46,598 nt of DNA from an uncultured Succinivibrio sp. (GTDB taxonomy: Bacteria > Pseudomonadota > Gammaproteobacteria > Enterobacterales > Succinivibrionaceae). The stretch spans positions 1 to 46,598 of the forward strand of contig CAAECI010000118.1 in assembly GCA_900754255.1 (NCBI GenBank), given 5' to 3'. The notes beneath the pieces were generated by a model. The model had not been told where the DNA came from, ran no database searches, and saw nothing but the letters and a program-made list of their open reading frames with translations. Below, in pieces: positions 1-9,689 of the stretch (within the stretch, counting starts at the first letter, position 1; every line of letters begins with the position of its first letter). The position numbers were made by a program, and so were the translations under genes.

Positions 1-131
1 CACTTATCAATGAGAAATGTCCGCTCATATACGGTATTGGGATAGGATTTGTCGGCAAAGAGTGCGAAATAGTGTCCCTTGGAAATTTGGGCAATTGACA
101 TCGTACCATGCATAAAAGAAGAGGAAGAAGC
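1..131 (-). other. Edge-truncated reading frame, unknown product (possible transposase N-terminus)
   Basis: On the minus strand a frame runs open from about 131 to the window edge. ATG codons at 113 and 101 are possible starts, and the latter reads MSIAQISKGHYFALFADKSY and onward. The composition looks protein-like. Directly upstream there is an in-frame TAG (132-134), beyond which the same frame still reads plausibly as protein, so this may be the decayed end of a longer gene. The 'KGHYFALF..DKSY' string loosely recalls the N-termini of some IS transposases, but that is a weak impression. No good Shine-Dalgarno is visible. The function is unknown. Confidence 0.25.
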
Positions 132-177
132 CTAACAATTATCGATGACAATAGCCTGAGCAGTATCTAACGGTAAA

Positions 178-208
178 ATAAAAAGGGACGAAATATGTAT
201 TCGCCCCT
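178..208 (-). terminator. Rho-independent terminator of the leuABCD operon
   Basis: On the minus strand an 8-bp stem (207-200 with 192-185, one G-U pair) closes a short AT loop and is followed by a T-rich tract (184-178). It lies about 20 bases past the leuD stop. The G-U pair forms only in minus-strand RNA, which supports this orientation. Confidence 0.8.
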
Positions 209-228
209 CTTCAAATTCTCATGAAGCC

Positions 229-849
229 TTAGAGCTTGCTCTTATCGGGGAAAACCCAGGCAGGAAGATTTTTTTCGTAGGCAGCGATCTCATCCTCATG
301 CTTGAGAGTCAGAGATACGGCATCCAAGCCTTCAAGCAGGCAATGACGTCTGAATTCGTCAAGTGTAAAGGTAAAGTGAAGCGATCCGCAGTCTACGGTC
401 ATATCCACGAGGGATATTTTGATCTTAGTTCCTGGGTGCTCGGACAAAACCTTGAAGATCTCGTCAACCTCACTTTCTTTAAGACGTAACGGTAAAAGTC
501 CGTTTCCTAAGGAATTATTATTGAAGATGGAGGCAAAGCTCGGAGCGATCACCGCTCTAAAGCCGTAATCCATCAAAGCCCAGGGGGCATGCTCGCGGGA
601 TGAACCGTTACCGAAATTATCACGGGCGACCAAAATAGTTGCCCCCTGATATTCAGGCTTATTCAAATTGAATTCGGGATTCAATTTGGTCTCGGCGTCA
701 TCAAGGTATCTCCAATCGTGGAACAAATGTTTGCCGAAGCCCTTGCGGCTTACTGCCAGCAGGAACTGCTTGGGGATTATCTGATCGGTATCGATATTGG
801 CGGAGTCAAGAGGTACGGCCACGCCTTCATATACGGTGAACTTTTCCAT
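229..849 (-). CDS. leuD: 3-isopropylmalate dehydratase small subunit
   Basis: Small (swivel-domain) subunit of isopropylmalate isomerase, which with LeuC converts 2-isopropylmalate to 3-isopropylmalate in cytosolic leucine biosynthesis. The 206-residue length is normal for LeuD. Family hallmarks are visible: an N-terminal 'DSANIDTDQIIPKQFL' segment (about residues 15-30), the 'GNGSSREHAPWAL' substrate loop (about 80-92) and 'NNNSLGNGLLP' (about 109-119). The ATG start at 849 lies 9 bases after the leuC stop. It is the last gene of the leuABCD operon and is followed by a clear terminator. Confidence 0.97.
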   Translation of the reverse strand: MEKFTVYEGVAVPLDSANIDTDQIIPKQFLLAVSRKGFGKHLFHDWRYLDDAETKLNPEFNLNKPEYQGATILVARDNFGNGSSREHAPWALMDYGFRAVIAPSFASIFNNNSLGNGLLPLRLKESEVDEIFKVLSEHPGTKIKISLVDMTVDCGSLHFTFTLDEFRRHCLLEGLDAVSLTLKHEDEIAAYEKNLPAWVFPDKSKL

Positions 850-858
850 AATGTCTCC

Positions 859-2265
859 TTAGTCCAAAAACTCACGAACGTCGGCCAAACAGCCTTTAAC
901 GGCACAGGCGGCGGCAGAAGCCGGACTCATAAGATGAGTACGGGAGCCCTTTCCCTGACGACCGACGAAATTACGATTTGACGTTGAGGCTACGCGCATA
1001 CCGGCAGGGGCACGATCATCATTCATGGCCAAGCACATGGAGCAACCGGGCAGACGCCATTCAAAGCCTGCCGCCGTGAAGATCTTATCAAGCCCCTCTC
1101 TTTCTGCCTGAGCCTTAACCCATTGAGTTCCGGGTACGGCGATCGCAAGTTTGATATTGGAGGCTATATGACGGCCCTTTAATATTTGTGCTGCGGCACG
1201 GAAGTCTTCAATACGACCGTTGGTGCAGGATCCTATGAAGACGTAATCGACGGGAGTACCCGCAATCTTTTGACCGGGCTTGAGATCAATATATTCAAGG
1301 GCGTCGCGACAAGATTTGGCAACAATGGGATCGGAAAAATCCTCAGGAGCTGGAACGGTATCGCCGAAGGCACATTCCTGTCCGGGGTTCGTGCCCCAGG
1401 TAAGTTGCGGCTCGATGGAGGAGGCATCAATTTCCACAACCTTGTCAAAGTGTGCATCGTCATCCGACTTCAAGGTCTTCCAGTAGGCTACGGCCTTGTC
1501 AAATTCATCTCCCTTGGGAGCCATCAGACGTCCTTTGATGTACTCAAAGGTGGTTTCGTCGGGAGCGATCATACCCACGGTGGCGCCGAACTCAATGGCC
1601 ATATTGGACAGAGTCATACGTCCGTCCATGGACAGGGCGCGTACGGCCGAGCCTGAAAATTCCACAGCATAGCCGGTACCGCCGGCGGTGGTCAATTTTC
1701 CTATGATCGCCAGGATCAGATCCTTGGCACTGCAACCTTTTTGCAAAAGTCCCGTGCATTCAATCTTCATGGTTTTGTACTTGGCCTGCTTTAAGGTCTG
1801 AGTTGCCATGACGTGTTCAACCTCGGAGGTTCCGATCCCAAAGGCCAGAGCACCGAAGGCTCCGTGGGTTGCAGTATGAGAATCTCCGCATACCAAGGTG
1901 GTGCCGGGCAGGGTAAAACCGACCTGCGGACCCACTATATGCACGATGCCTTGGTTGGGATCGTTAAGTCCGAAAAGGGTAACGTTGAACTTTGCAGCAT
2001 TGTTGATAAGCGCACGGATCTGAGTCTGAGCCATGGCCGAGCAGGCTTCAATGGTCTGCTCGCGAGTGGAGATGTCATGATCCATGGTGGCAAGCGTCAG
2101 CTCGGGATGGCGCAGCTTGCGTCCCTGAGCCTCAAGTCCGGCAAAGGCCTGAGGGGATGTTACCTCATGGCAGAGATGACGATCTATAAACAAAGTAGGC
2201 AGTTCGCCTTCCTGACGGAATACGACGTGACTGTCGTATACCTTCTCGTAAAGAGTTTTTCCCAT
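859..2265 (-). CDS. leuC: 3-isopropylmalate dehydratase large subunit
   Basis: Large, catalytic subunit of isopropylmalate isomerase of the aconitase superfamily; it holds the [4Fe-4S] cluster that dehydrates and rehydrates isopropylmalate. The 468 residues match the E. coli length closely. Cluster ligands are in place: C347 in 'GSCTNGR', C408 and C411 in 'LPGCSMC'. The '[14 protein letters not shown]' motif (about 125-138) is also typical. It starts 22 bases after leuB and ends 9 bases before leuD, as expected for one transcript. The Fe-S cluster should make it oxygen-sensitive, as known for this family. Confidence 0.97.
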   Translation of the reverse strand: MGKTLYEKVYDSHVVFRQEGELPTLFIDRHLCHEVTSPQAFAGLEAQGRKLRHPELTLATMDHDISTREQTIEACSAMAQTQIRALINNAAKFNVTLFGLNDPNQGIVHIVGPQVGFTLPGTTLVCGDSHTATHGAFGALAFGIGTSEVEHVMATQTLKQAKYKTMKIECTGLLQKGCSAKDLILAIIGKLTTAGGTGYAVEFSGSAVRALSMDGRMTLSNMAIEFGATVGMIAPDETTFEYIKGRLMAPKGDEFDKAVAYWKTLKSDDDAHFDKVVEIDASSIEPQLTWGTNPGQECAFGDTVPAPEDFSDPIVAKSCRDALEYIDLKPGQKIAGTPVDYVFIGSCTNGRIEDFRAAAQILKGRHIASNIKLAIAVPGTQWVKAQAEREGLDKIFTAAGFEWRLPGCSMCLAMNDDRAPAGMRVASTSNRNFVGRQGKGSRTHLMSPASAAACAVKGCLADVREFLD

Positions 2266-2287
2266 TTTTTATTCCTGATTTTAATCC

Positions 2288-3388
<1,101 letters not shown>

Positions 3389-4957
3389 TTACTCCTTTTT
3401 ACCTTGATCCTGTTCTTTTTCCTGTTCGATCATCTGTGCACGGTAGATGCTGTTGCTTGCTGAGATCAGCGAGAGGGCCGAAGCCTCGATCACGTCCGTG
3501 GAGATCCCGACGCCGTAATAGTGACGTCCCTCGAAGATCACGTCTACATTAACCTGACCCTGAGCGTTCATGCCCGAGCCCTTGGCGGTGATCTGGAAGC
3601 TTTCAAGCTTCAGCTTGATCCCGGTCAGGCGGTTGATGCAATTGAAGACCGCATCGACGGGGCCGTTGCCGGTACCTGATTCCGTACGGGTACGTTTGCC
3701 TATGCGCAGTCTTACCGAGGCCGTAGGGATGATATTGTCGGCCCCCGACATCACAGAAAGATTGTCGAGCTTAAACTGACTTTCCTCTTCCTTGTCATTG
3801 GTGAAAAACATCAAAGCCTCGAGATCGTAATCGAAGACCTGGCCCTTGCGATCGGCAAGCTTTAGGAAACGCTGATAGATCTCATCGAGGTTGTAGGTAC
3901 CTTCCTTGTAACCGAGCTTTTCAAGCACGGCCTTGATCATATGACGTCCGGAGCGGGCGGTCATATGCATGTTGTTTTCCTTAAAGCCCACGCTTTCGGG
4001 GGTTAGGATCTCATAGGTCTGCTTATTCTTGAGCACGCCGTCCTGATGAATGCCGGAGCTGTGCGCAAAGGCATTGGAGCCTACCACGGCCTTGTGGGAG
4101 GGAACCGGCTCGTTGGTTACGTTAGCGACCATTTGTGAGGCACGGGCGATGTTTTCGGCGACGACGTTGGTATAGACGCCGCCCATATATTTCTCGCGCA
4201 GCTTCATGGTCATGACCACTTCCTCAAGCGAGCAGTTGCCGGCACGCTCACCCAGACCGTTCATGCATACCTCTATTTGACGTGCACCCTCCTGTACTGC
4301 CGTTAAGGAATTGGCAGTTGCCATACCCAGATCGTTATGGCAGTGCACGCTGATGCGGGCCTTGTCGATATTGGGGACGCGGTTGAAGAGGGTTTTTATG
4401 ATCCCGCCGAATTCATAGGGAAGGGTAAAGCCCACAGTGTCGGGAATATTGACGGTGGTGGCTCCGGCCTTAATAGCAGTTTCAACTATGCGGCAGAGGT
4501 GATCGATGGGAGTACGTCCCGCATCCTCACAGGAGAATTCCACGTCATCGGTGTAATTGCGGGCATAGCGCACGTGGTGATCACACATGGCGATGATGTC
4601 ATCGAAGCTGCGGTGCAACTTGTCCTTGACATGGATGTCGGAGGTGGCGACAAAGGTATGAATACGGAAATGATCAAGTCCGTGCAGAGCCTCGTTTACA
4701 GCATCTATATCTTTTTCAACGGTACGTGAGAGTCCGCAGCATACGGCATTCTTTAGTGAATGACCGATGTCGTGAACCGACTTTAAATCGCCGGGGGAAG
4801 AAATAGGAAAGCCTGCTTCGATGACGTCGACTCCGAGCTCATCAAGCATCATGGCCAGCTGCAGCTTCTGGACGGGAGTGAGCGAACGCATCAAAGCCTG
4901 CTCGCCGTCGCGCAAAGTGGTATCGAATATATATACGTGATTACGATCGTCTGCCAT
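3389..4957 (-). CDS. leuA: 2-isopropylmalate synthase
   Basis: Condenses acetyl-CoA with 2-oxoisovalerate to 2-isopropylmalate, the committed step of leucine synthesis. 522 residues from the chosen start, versus 523 in E. coli. The catalytic 'FDTTLRDGEQ' motif lies at residues 11-20. The metal-binding 'SVHCHNDLGMATANSL' segment and the C-terminal regulatory LeuA dimer domain (leucine feedback site) follow. The open frame extends to a TTG at 4999, but the ATG at 4957 has a purine-rich AAGGCAAAAGAG just upstream and gives the family N-terminus, so it is preferred. It is the first gene of the leu operon. Confidence 0.96.
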   Translation of the reverse strand: MADDRNHVYIFDTTLRDGEQALMRSLTPVQKLQLAMMLDELGVDVIEAGFPISSPGDLKSVHDIGHSLKNAVCCGLSRTVEKDIDAVNEALHGLDHFRIHTFVATSDIHVKDKLHRSFDDIIAMCDHHVRYARNYTDDVEFSCEDAGRTPIDHLCRIVETAIKAGATTVNIPDTVGFTLPYEFGGIIKTLFNRVPNIDKARISVHCHNDLGMATANSLTAVQEGARQIEVCMNGLGERAGNCSLEEVVMTMKLREKYMGGVYTNVVAENIARASQMVANVTNEPVPSHKAVVGSNAFAHSSGIHQDGVLKNKQTYEILTPESVGFKENNMHMTARSGRHMIKAVLEKLGYKEGTYNLDEIYQRFLKLADRKGQVFDYDLEALMFFTNDKEEESQFKLDNLSVMSGADNIIPTASVRLRIGKRTRTESGTGNGPVDAVFNCINRLTGIKLKLESFQITAKGSGMNAQGQVNVDVIFEGRHYYGVGISTDVIEASALSLISASNSIYRAQMIEQEKEQDQGKKE

Positions 4958-5013
4958 CTCTTTTGCCTTGCAAATAATAAAAAAATGAAACCGTATCAAG
5001 CGGTGATGAAAGT

Positions 5014-5041
5014 ATCATAATCCGACATTTTTGTAATGCAA
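5014..5041 (-). promoter_or_regulatory. Sigma-70-like promoter for leuABCD
   Basis: The minus strand carries TTGCAT (5041-5036), a 16-base spacer and TATGAT (5019-5014). Transcription would start near 5007, about 50 bases before the leuA ATG. That leader is too short for a leucine-rich leader peptide plus attenuator of the enterobacterial leuL type. Confidence 0.6.
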
Positions 5042-5430
5042 GTGTCTTTTGCAAAAAAGATAAATTTAAAATATTAATAAACTGAAAATTAAAGAAATAT
5101 TATTTCAATATATAACTTATATGCAAGATAAAAGGTCTTGCAAAAAATGCAAAACAGTAGGTTTTTGCAAAGAAGAAAATTGAGGAAAAGAGCGCAGTTT
5201 TGTACGGGAGCAAGGAGAGGGAAGGGGAACTTTTTTTGCGGAGAGTACTTAACAACTGGGGACGATTTTGCTTTTTTAAAGAGCAGACGACGCTCATGAT
5301 AAGAAAACTCATCTGACCTTTCAGTTCTTTAAATCTGACTTTTAAGCCTTATTTACTGAGGTGTTGAAAGAATGAATTGAAAAGCTGCAAGGTCGGAACA
5401 ATAAGTTTCCGGTTCGGCAGTAAGAAAGTT
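5042..5430. other. Intergenic region between leuA and hsp20
   Basis: AT-rich spacer between divergent genes. It holds the leu promoter at its left end. No convincing sigma-32 promoter for hsp20 (CTTGAAA...CCCCAT) was found. A minus-strand 70-codon frame here looks spurious because it is low-complexity, basic and leucine/phenylalanine-rich with no ribosome site. Confidence 0.5.
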
Positions 5431-5450
5431 CCGCCCAAGGGCGGGGGGAG
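5431..5450 (+). promoter_or_regulatory. SD-sequestering hairpin upstream of hsp20 (candidate RNA thermometer)
   Basis: CCGCC (5431-5435) can pair with GGCGG (5440-5444) around a CAAG loop. The 3' arm runs directly into the G-rich Shine-Dalgarno GGGGGGAG (5443-5450), six bases before the ATG at 5457. Masking the ribosome site of a small heat-shock gene by a weak hairpin is the principle of ROSE-type thermometers, known from ibpA genes. The sequence is not an obvious ROSE match. Confidence 0.45.
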
Positions 5451-5456
5451 TTTAAT

Positions 5457-5909
5457 ATGTCAAACAATAATTCAAATAAGCTTATGCGCGTAAATCACAA
5501 TTACAATCCTACGATTTTGGATCTTTTCAGTCGTCCGCTTGCCGATTTTGATCTCTTTGCTCCTGCAGATCCCAAGGAGGATCAGTCACTGATGATGAAT
5601 ACCGATGTGCTTGACAAGGGTGATCACTATCAGCTGAAGACCGATTTGCCGGGGGTTAAGAAGGAAGACATTAAGCTAGATTTCACCGACGGGGTTTTGA
5701 CCATCAGCGCCGAGCGTAAATTTGAAAAGAACGAAAACGGCAAACACGGCTATGTAATGCATGAACGTACTGAGGGCAGTTATCAAAGACAGTTCCGCTT
5801 TGATGATGTAGATCCTAAGGAAATTAATGCCGCCTTTGTAAACGGCGAGCTCGATATCAGTCTGAAGAAGGTGGTGAAGGCTCAGGGCAGATCCATCAGT
5901 ATCAACTGA
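5457..5909 (+). CDS. Small heat shock protein, Hsp20/alpha-crystallin family
   Basis: ATP-independent cytosolic holdase that binds unfolding proteins and hands them to DnaK/ClpB. 150 residues. The alpha-crystallin domain runs from about residue 47 ('DVLDKGDHYQLKTDLPG') to about 140. It includes the 'DLPGVKKEDI' and 'DGVLTISAER' strands and the late 'AAFVNGELDISLKK' motif. The C-terminal 'SISI' supplies an IxI-type anchor for oligomerisation. It is a single-gene unit with a very strong Shine-Dalgarno that may be folded at low temperature. It is related to IbpA/HspA, but the exact orthologue cannot be told by eye. Confidence 0.93.
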   Translation: MSNNNSNKLMRVNHNYNPTILDLFSRPLADFDLFAPADPKEDQSLMMNTDVLDKGDHYQLKTDLPGVKKEDIKLDFTDGVLTISAERKFEKNENGKHGYVMHERTEGSYQRQFRFDDVDPKEINAAFVNGELDISLKKVVKAQGRSISIN

Positions 5910-5985
5910 TTGAGAACTAGGCTCGGCATTGGGATCTTAAACCGCAGTTTGTGATCCTAAAATGCGCAGTTTTAGACAACGCATA

Positions 5986-6020
5986 AAACAAGCCCCGATC
6001 AAGATGATCGGGGCTTGTTT
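5986..6020. terminator. Bidirectional terminator between hsp20 and modF
   Basis: Perfect 16-bp stem (5986-6001 with 6005-6020) and a 3-base loop, flanked by short T runs on both strands. It sits between convergent genes and can serve both. Confidence 0.85.
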
Positions 6021-6066
6021 CATCTCTGAAAAATGTGAATGACAGAAGGAAATGTAAGATTTGACT

Positions 6067-7560
6067 TTACATCTTTTGTAAAAGCTTCTCCTGGACTATG
6101 TCGAAGTCTCCGGCTCGGTTCTTACTTGGGATAAAGCTCAGGCGATTGGTAAAGCCCTCGGGAATATCCTCCTCGTGGTGAGATACGAACAGCACCGAGG
6201 TTTTACCGTTGCGCATTATATAGGATATGAAGGCCTTGACCTGCGCGCGGGCAAAGCCGTCAAGTCCCTGCAGCGGCTCATCCAATATGAGTAACGGCGG
6301 AGTTTTAACCATGGAACGTATGATAAGCAGCATGCGTTGTTGTCCGAAGGATAAAGCTTTAAATGAGGTATGCTCCTTATCAGCAAGTCCCGCTATTTTC
6401 AGCCATTGACGGGCTGCATACATTTCATCATCCCCGGGATGTGCATATAGTCCTATGGAATCGTAAAAGCCCGAGAGGATCACGTTTATTGCAGGTGAGC
6501 TTACCCTATAGTCAAGATGGAGAGCTCCCGAAACCGCACCGTAATATTTTTTTATGTCCCATATGCTTTCACCGCTGCCGCGCTTCATCCCGAATACCGT
6601 TACATCGTTGGCATATACGAGCGGATTGTCTCCGGTGATGAGCGACAGAAGCGTTGATTTACCGGCACCGTTCGGTCCCATGATGTGCCAATGCTCGCCG
6701 GGATTTACCGTAAAATTAAAACGATCGAATATGACACGCTGGTATTCAATATGAATATTGCGAAGCTGTACTATGGGACCGCTTGGGATCTGCTTGAGGG
6801 CAAATTTGGCAGGAGTGCGCGGCAGACTGACGTTGGGCATCTCCGCATAGCCAAGGAGTGCCTTGGCATCAGGATCGCTTTCTATTTCCTCTCTTGAGGC
6901 AAGCTTGCTTACTCTGCAGTCGGTGATGATCCCCATCTTGGTGAGAGTGTCCGGGATCTCGCTTGGACGGTTGACGATGAGAACCGTGGGTGTCTCATAG
7001 CGAATATGGATCTCATTTATAAGCTTCAGAAGATTCTTTCTTGTCTGTACATCCAAGGCATCGAAGGGAGTATCGAGAACCATAAGGTTGGGCTTGGAGC
7101 ATAAAGCCTGCGCTAAAAGAGCCTTACGTCCCTCTCCTCCCGACAGCTGACGCAGCGGCTTGTCAAGCAGGAGCCTTAAATTCATAGCCTCTATTACCTC
7201 GTCCTTGATGGCAGGATCGGCATTTTCCAGAAGATCGCTTACGGTAATGCCGATCTCCTCCTTTTGGGTGGTGGAATCGGAATTACGCATGTTGTAGTCG
7301 TCCTCAAAAAGCTGCATTTGCTTTTCAAAGGAAACGAGAACCGGATGATAGTTTTGGGGGGCATCACCGGATTTGAGCTTGAGATCACCTGCAAACGCTC
7401 GGGCGACGGAAGTTTTGCCGCTTCCGTTGCCTCCTATAAGTACGATCAGATCGTGCGGAGCAACGGTTACGGAACCTATCTCGGCCAAGAGTTCCTTTCC
7501 GTATGAAGGTTTGGTGATACTAAATACGGCATCCTTCCATGATATTGTGCGAGCGGTCAT
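6067..7560 (-). CDS. modF: ModF-like tandem ABC ATPase
   Basis: Soluble protein with two ABC ATPase domains and no membrane segment; 497 residues versus about 490 for E. coli ModF. It shares long stretches with ModF as I recall it, e.g. 'VNPGEHWHIMGPNGAGKSTL' and 'SGESIWDIKK'. ModF is annotated in molybdate metabolism, but its role is poorly defined. Domain 1: Walker A GGNGSGKTS (43-51), signature LSGGE (139-143) and Walker B ending LDTP (162-165), where the usual catalytic Glu is Thr164. Domain 2: Walker A GPNGAGKST (295-303), signature LSFGQQ (403-408), LLILDEP (423-429). So domain 1 probably hydrolyses ATP poorly. No modABC or modE genes lie nearby. Confidence 0.88.
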   Translation of the reverse strand: MTARTISWKDAVFSITKPSYGKELLAEIGSVTVAPHDLIVLIGGNGSGKTSVARAFAGDLKLKSGDAPQNYHPVLVSFEKQMQLFEDDYNMRNSDSTTQKEEIGITVSDLLENADPAIKDEVIEAMNLRLLLDKPLRQLSGGEGRKALLAQALCSKPNLMVLDTPFDALDVQTRKNLLKLINEIHIRYETPTVLIVNRPSEIPDTLTKMGIITDCRVSKLASREEIESDPDAKALLGYAEMPNVSLPRTPAKFALKQIPSGPIVQLRNIHIEYQRVIFDRFNFTVNPGEHWHIMGPNGAGKSTLLSLITGDNPLVYANDVTVFGMKRGSGESIWDIKKYYGAVSGALHLDYRVSSPAINVILSGFYDSIGLYAHPGDDEMYAARQWLKIAGLADKEHTSFKALSFGQQRMLLIIRSMVKTPPLLILDEPLQGLDGFARAQVKAFISYIMRNGKTSVLFVSHHEEDIPEGFTNRLSFIPSKNRAGDFDIVQEKLLQKM

Positions 7561-7908
7561 ATATTTCGTCCGAAATCAAATTTATCCGATTGTTATGTTT
7601 AAATCTTTTAAGCACTGATTGTACATCTCTTGAGCGACGGCGGGTTTACATACAGGAAACAGGCAAGCTTGGTGCAGTAAAGCTCTGCGAATATAAGACA
7701 GCTCGGTGCTGATCCTTTATAAAAATTTGAGTTATAACGCAATTCGTGCAAATTTTGGTCAGACTTTACCGCCGTCGTTGTAATGTAGTATGAAGGAAAG
7801 AGTGCAATCTTCTTTTTAAAACAAAAAACAATCAAACACGTAAGATGAATTCGATTAAATGAAGCCTTGCTTAGCAGACTTCATGAAGAAATCATTAAGG
7901 GAGGACAT
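7561..7908. other. Divergent intergenic region modF / uspE
   Basis: No gene is convincing here. A minus-strand 75-codon frame (7608-7835) lacks a ribosome site and family features. A 9-bp inverted repeat (7634-7642 with 7769-7777) spans about 125 bases. No clear ModE-type operator or consensus sigma-70 promoter could be picked out. Confidence 0.4.
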
Positions 7909-8787
7909 ATGTCGGCAGCTAACAACAAATTTGCGGTACTTTTAAAGCCGGGTGAATTACAGCCGGCGATTGCCAGAGCCGCACAGTACGCACATTTTGA
8001 GCCGAGCATTGATGTTACCGCCGTCAGAATAATCAATGAGTGGAAGGACGGTAACGAAGAGGATATGAAATCGCGCATAAGGGGTGAATTCGAGCTTTTA
8101 AGGCGCAAATATCCGGCTATCAAAAACTTTAATTTAAAGATCATTTTTGATAAGGATGTGGCTCAAGGCTTTGCCGACGAATGCAATAACGGTGACTATG
8201 TATTGGCGGTAATTTCGGCCAATAAGCGTAATACGATCAAGGATCTTTTCATAAGTCCGGTCGACAGCGGGATCATGAAGAAATGTCGCGTGCCTCTGCT
8301 GGTGGTAAATGATGTCAACAGCCAAAGCGTTCTTGGTAAAACAGTGCTGGTGGCTGCTGATCTTGAGGAGAGCTCCCGTCCCGAATCTTTGGATGACAAG
8401 CTTGTAAATGCCGCTAAGATGTTGGCAGAGCATTTCAACGGTGAAGTACATATCGTAAATTGCGTTCCCTACCTGAATCACGGTTTGATGGCAGGAGACG
8501 TATCGCTCTCTAAAATTGCCGGTAGCGGTATGCCCGAGCGCGTGGATCTGCATCACCGAATCGTTGAGGAGTTTGCGAAAAAGCATGACATCAACCCTAA
8601 ATGCACGCATGTGGTGGCAGGACGCATAGATGAGGAGATCCCCCGTATTTCAAAGAAGCTTGACGCTCGTATGGTCTGTATGGGAGCCAGCCCGTCTTCA
8701 TCCCTCTTTGGAAATATTAATTCGTCAGGATGTGAGTTGGTGTTGGAGCAGATCCGTGGAGATCTGTTTATTGTGACAGCTGATTGA
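7909..8787 (+). CDS. uspE: Universal stress protein UspE-like, tandem Usp domains
   Basis: Cytosolic stress protein made of two fused Usp (alpha/beta, nucleotide-binding-like) domains, as in E. coli UspE. The second half matches the UspE pattern: 'DKLVNAAKMLAEHFNGEVHI' (about 165-184), 'THVVAGRIDEEIPRISKKLD' (about 239-258), ending 'GDLFIV'. A longer frame starts at 7867, but the ATG at 7909 follows an AAGGGAGG Shine-Dalgarno at good spacing and is preferred (292 residues). It is monocistronic. UspE in E. coli is linked to starvation and motility; the same role here is inference. Confidence 0.82.
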   Translation: MSAANNKFAVLLKPGELQPAIARAAQYAHFEPSIDVTAVRIINEWKDGNEEDMKSRIRGEFELLRRKYPAIKNFNLKIIFDKDVAQGFADECNNGDYVLAVISANKRNTIKDLFISPVDSGIMKKCRVPLLVVNDVNSQSVLGKTVLVAADLEESSRPESLDDKLVNAAKMLAEHFNGEVHIVNCVPYLNHGLMAGDVSLSKIAGSGMPERVDLHHRIVEEFAKKHDINPKCTHVVAGRIDEEIPRISKKLDARMVCMGASPSSSLFGNINSSGCELVLEQIRGDLFIVTAD

Positions 8788-8886
8788 TGCATTTTTTACA
8801 TACTGCCGGTCTAATATTTAATTAATATAGACCGCAGTCACAATTTTATATATATAAAATCAGATGAAAGAGTAGTAAAGGTGTTT

Positions 8887-9423
8887 ATGTTTAAACACAA
8901 ATGCTATTATCACAAGAGGAAAAAAGTGACAAATGAAAAATTAAGAAATGGTTTTAAATTAAAAAAATCAAAAGTAAGAAAATTTGAAGTAATAAAAAAG
9001 ATAAAGATCAAAGAAAGAAATGAATTTTTGAAAGAAGTAAAAAAATCTAAAAAATTATCAAATTCTCAAAAGCTACTTATTTGTTTGGGACTTGCTATTT
9101 TGTCTTCTATAATTTCTACTATAGCAATAGAATATGTTCCAAGTATATATTTTATAAATAATCTTATCATTATTGAAAGTTTTTTATTTTCAAGTTTATA
9201 TTTAGCTGATAAATATCATACATTTTCTAAAAAAATGTTTATAAATTGTATAACAATTGCTTTGATTGCATATTTTACTTTAATGGTATTGCACGAAGTG
9301 CCTGTTGTGAATGATATTAAATCATTTTATGAATTTATTATACATTTTAATTATATTTGGGGGCTTTTATTTATAATTTTGATGCTAGTTGATTTACATA
9401 ACAAGTCAGAAAATAGTGATTAA
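8887..9423 (+). CDS. Unknown AT-rich membrane protein
   Basis: Not recognised. 178 residues from the ATG at 8887, which follows AAAGG (8877-8881); an in-frame GTG at 8881 is an alternative start. The first 60 residues are extremely lysine-rich ('KKRKK', 'LKKSKVRKFEVIKKIKIKER'), probably a cytosolic basic tail. Hydrophobic stretches follow at roughly residues 62-83, 90-106, 118-137 and 150-169, suggesting four membrane spans. The gene is strikingly AT-rich, with AAA, ATT and TTA codons dominating, unlike the flanking uspE and ychF. It opens the AT-rich island that also holds two glycosyltransferase genes, so acquisition by transfer is likely. Confidence 0.6.
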   Translation: MFKHKCYYHKRKKVTNEKLRNGFKLKKSKVRKFEVIKKIKIKERNEFLKEVKKSKKLSNSQKLLICLGLAILSSIISTIAIEYVPSIYFINNLIIIESFLFSSLYLADKYHTFSKKMFINCITIALIAYFTLMVLHEVPVVNDIKSFYEFIIHFNYIWGLLFIILMLVDLHNKSENSD

Positions 9424-9689
9424 ATGCTAATAAATTATTGTATATTTTGTATTATTTAAATATGTTATATATTGTATATTATAAAATATACATATCTGTT
9501 ATCAGATACCTAACAATATTAGATTGTTTTTTTGACGTTGAAAAACCTTTTAGCTAGTGTTTTATAATAAGATGTTATTTGTTTTATTTCTGCATCTTCA
9601 AAATTTTTATGTAAAGATCAATGTTGAATGACATTCTATGTAAAGAACAACATCTTATGTATAATTGTCTTATTTTGAATAAAATTAAG
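9424..9689. other. AT-rich intergenic stretch in the island
   Basis: Very AT-rich spacer between convergent genes. The string TATGTAAAGA occurs twice (about 9608 and 9638). No gene, terminator or mobile-element end is convincing. Confidence 0.35.

Noticed and set aside
1186..1656. Long plus-strand frame inside leuC
   Set aside because: Shadow of the strongly supported leuC gene on the opposite strand.
5100..5312. Minus-strand 70-codon frame upstream of leuA as a leuL-like leader
   Set aside because: No ribosome site, no run of leucine codons followed by an attenuator, and it lies upstream of the best leu promoter.
5320..5456. Sigma-32 heat-shock promoter for hsp20
   Set aside because: A TTGAAA occurs, but no CCCCAT-like -10 lies at proper spacing.
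7608..7835. Minus-strand 75-codon frame between modF and uspE
   Set aside because: No ribosome site, no recognisable domain, and it occupies the expected promoter region of two divergent genes.
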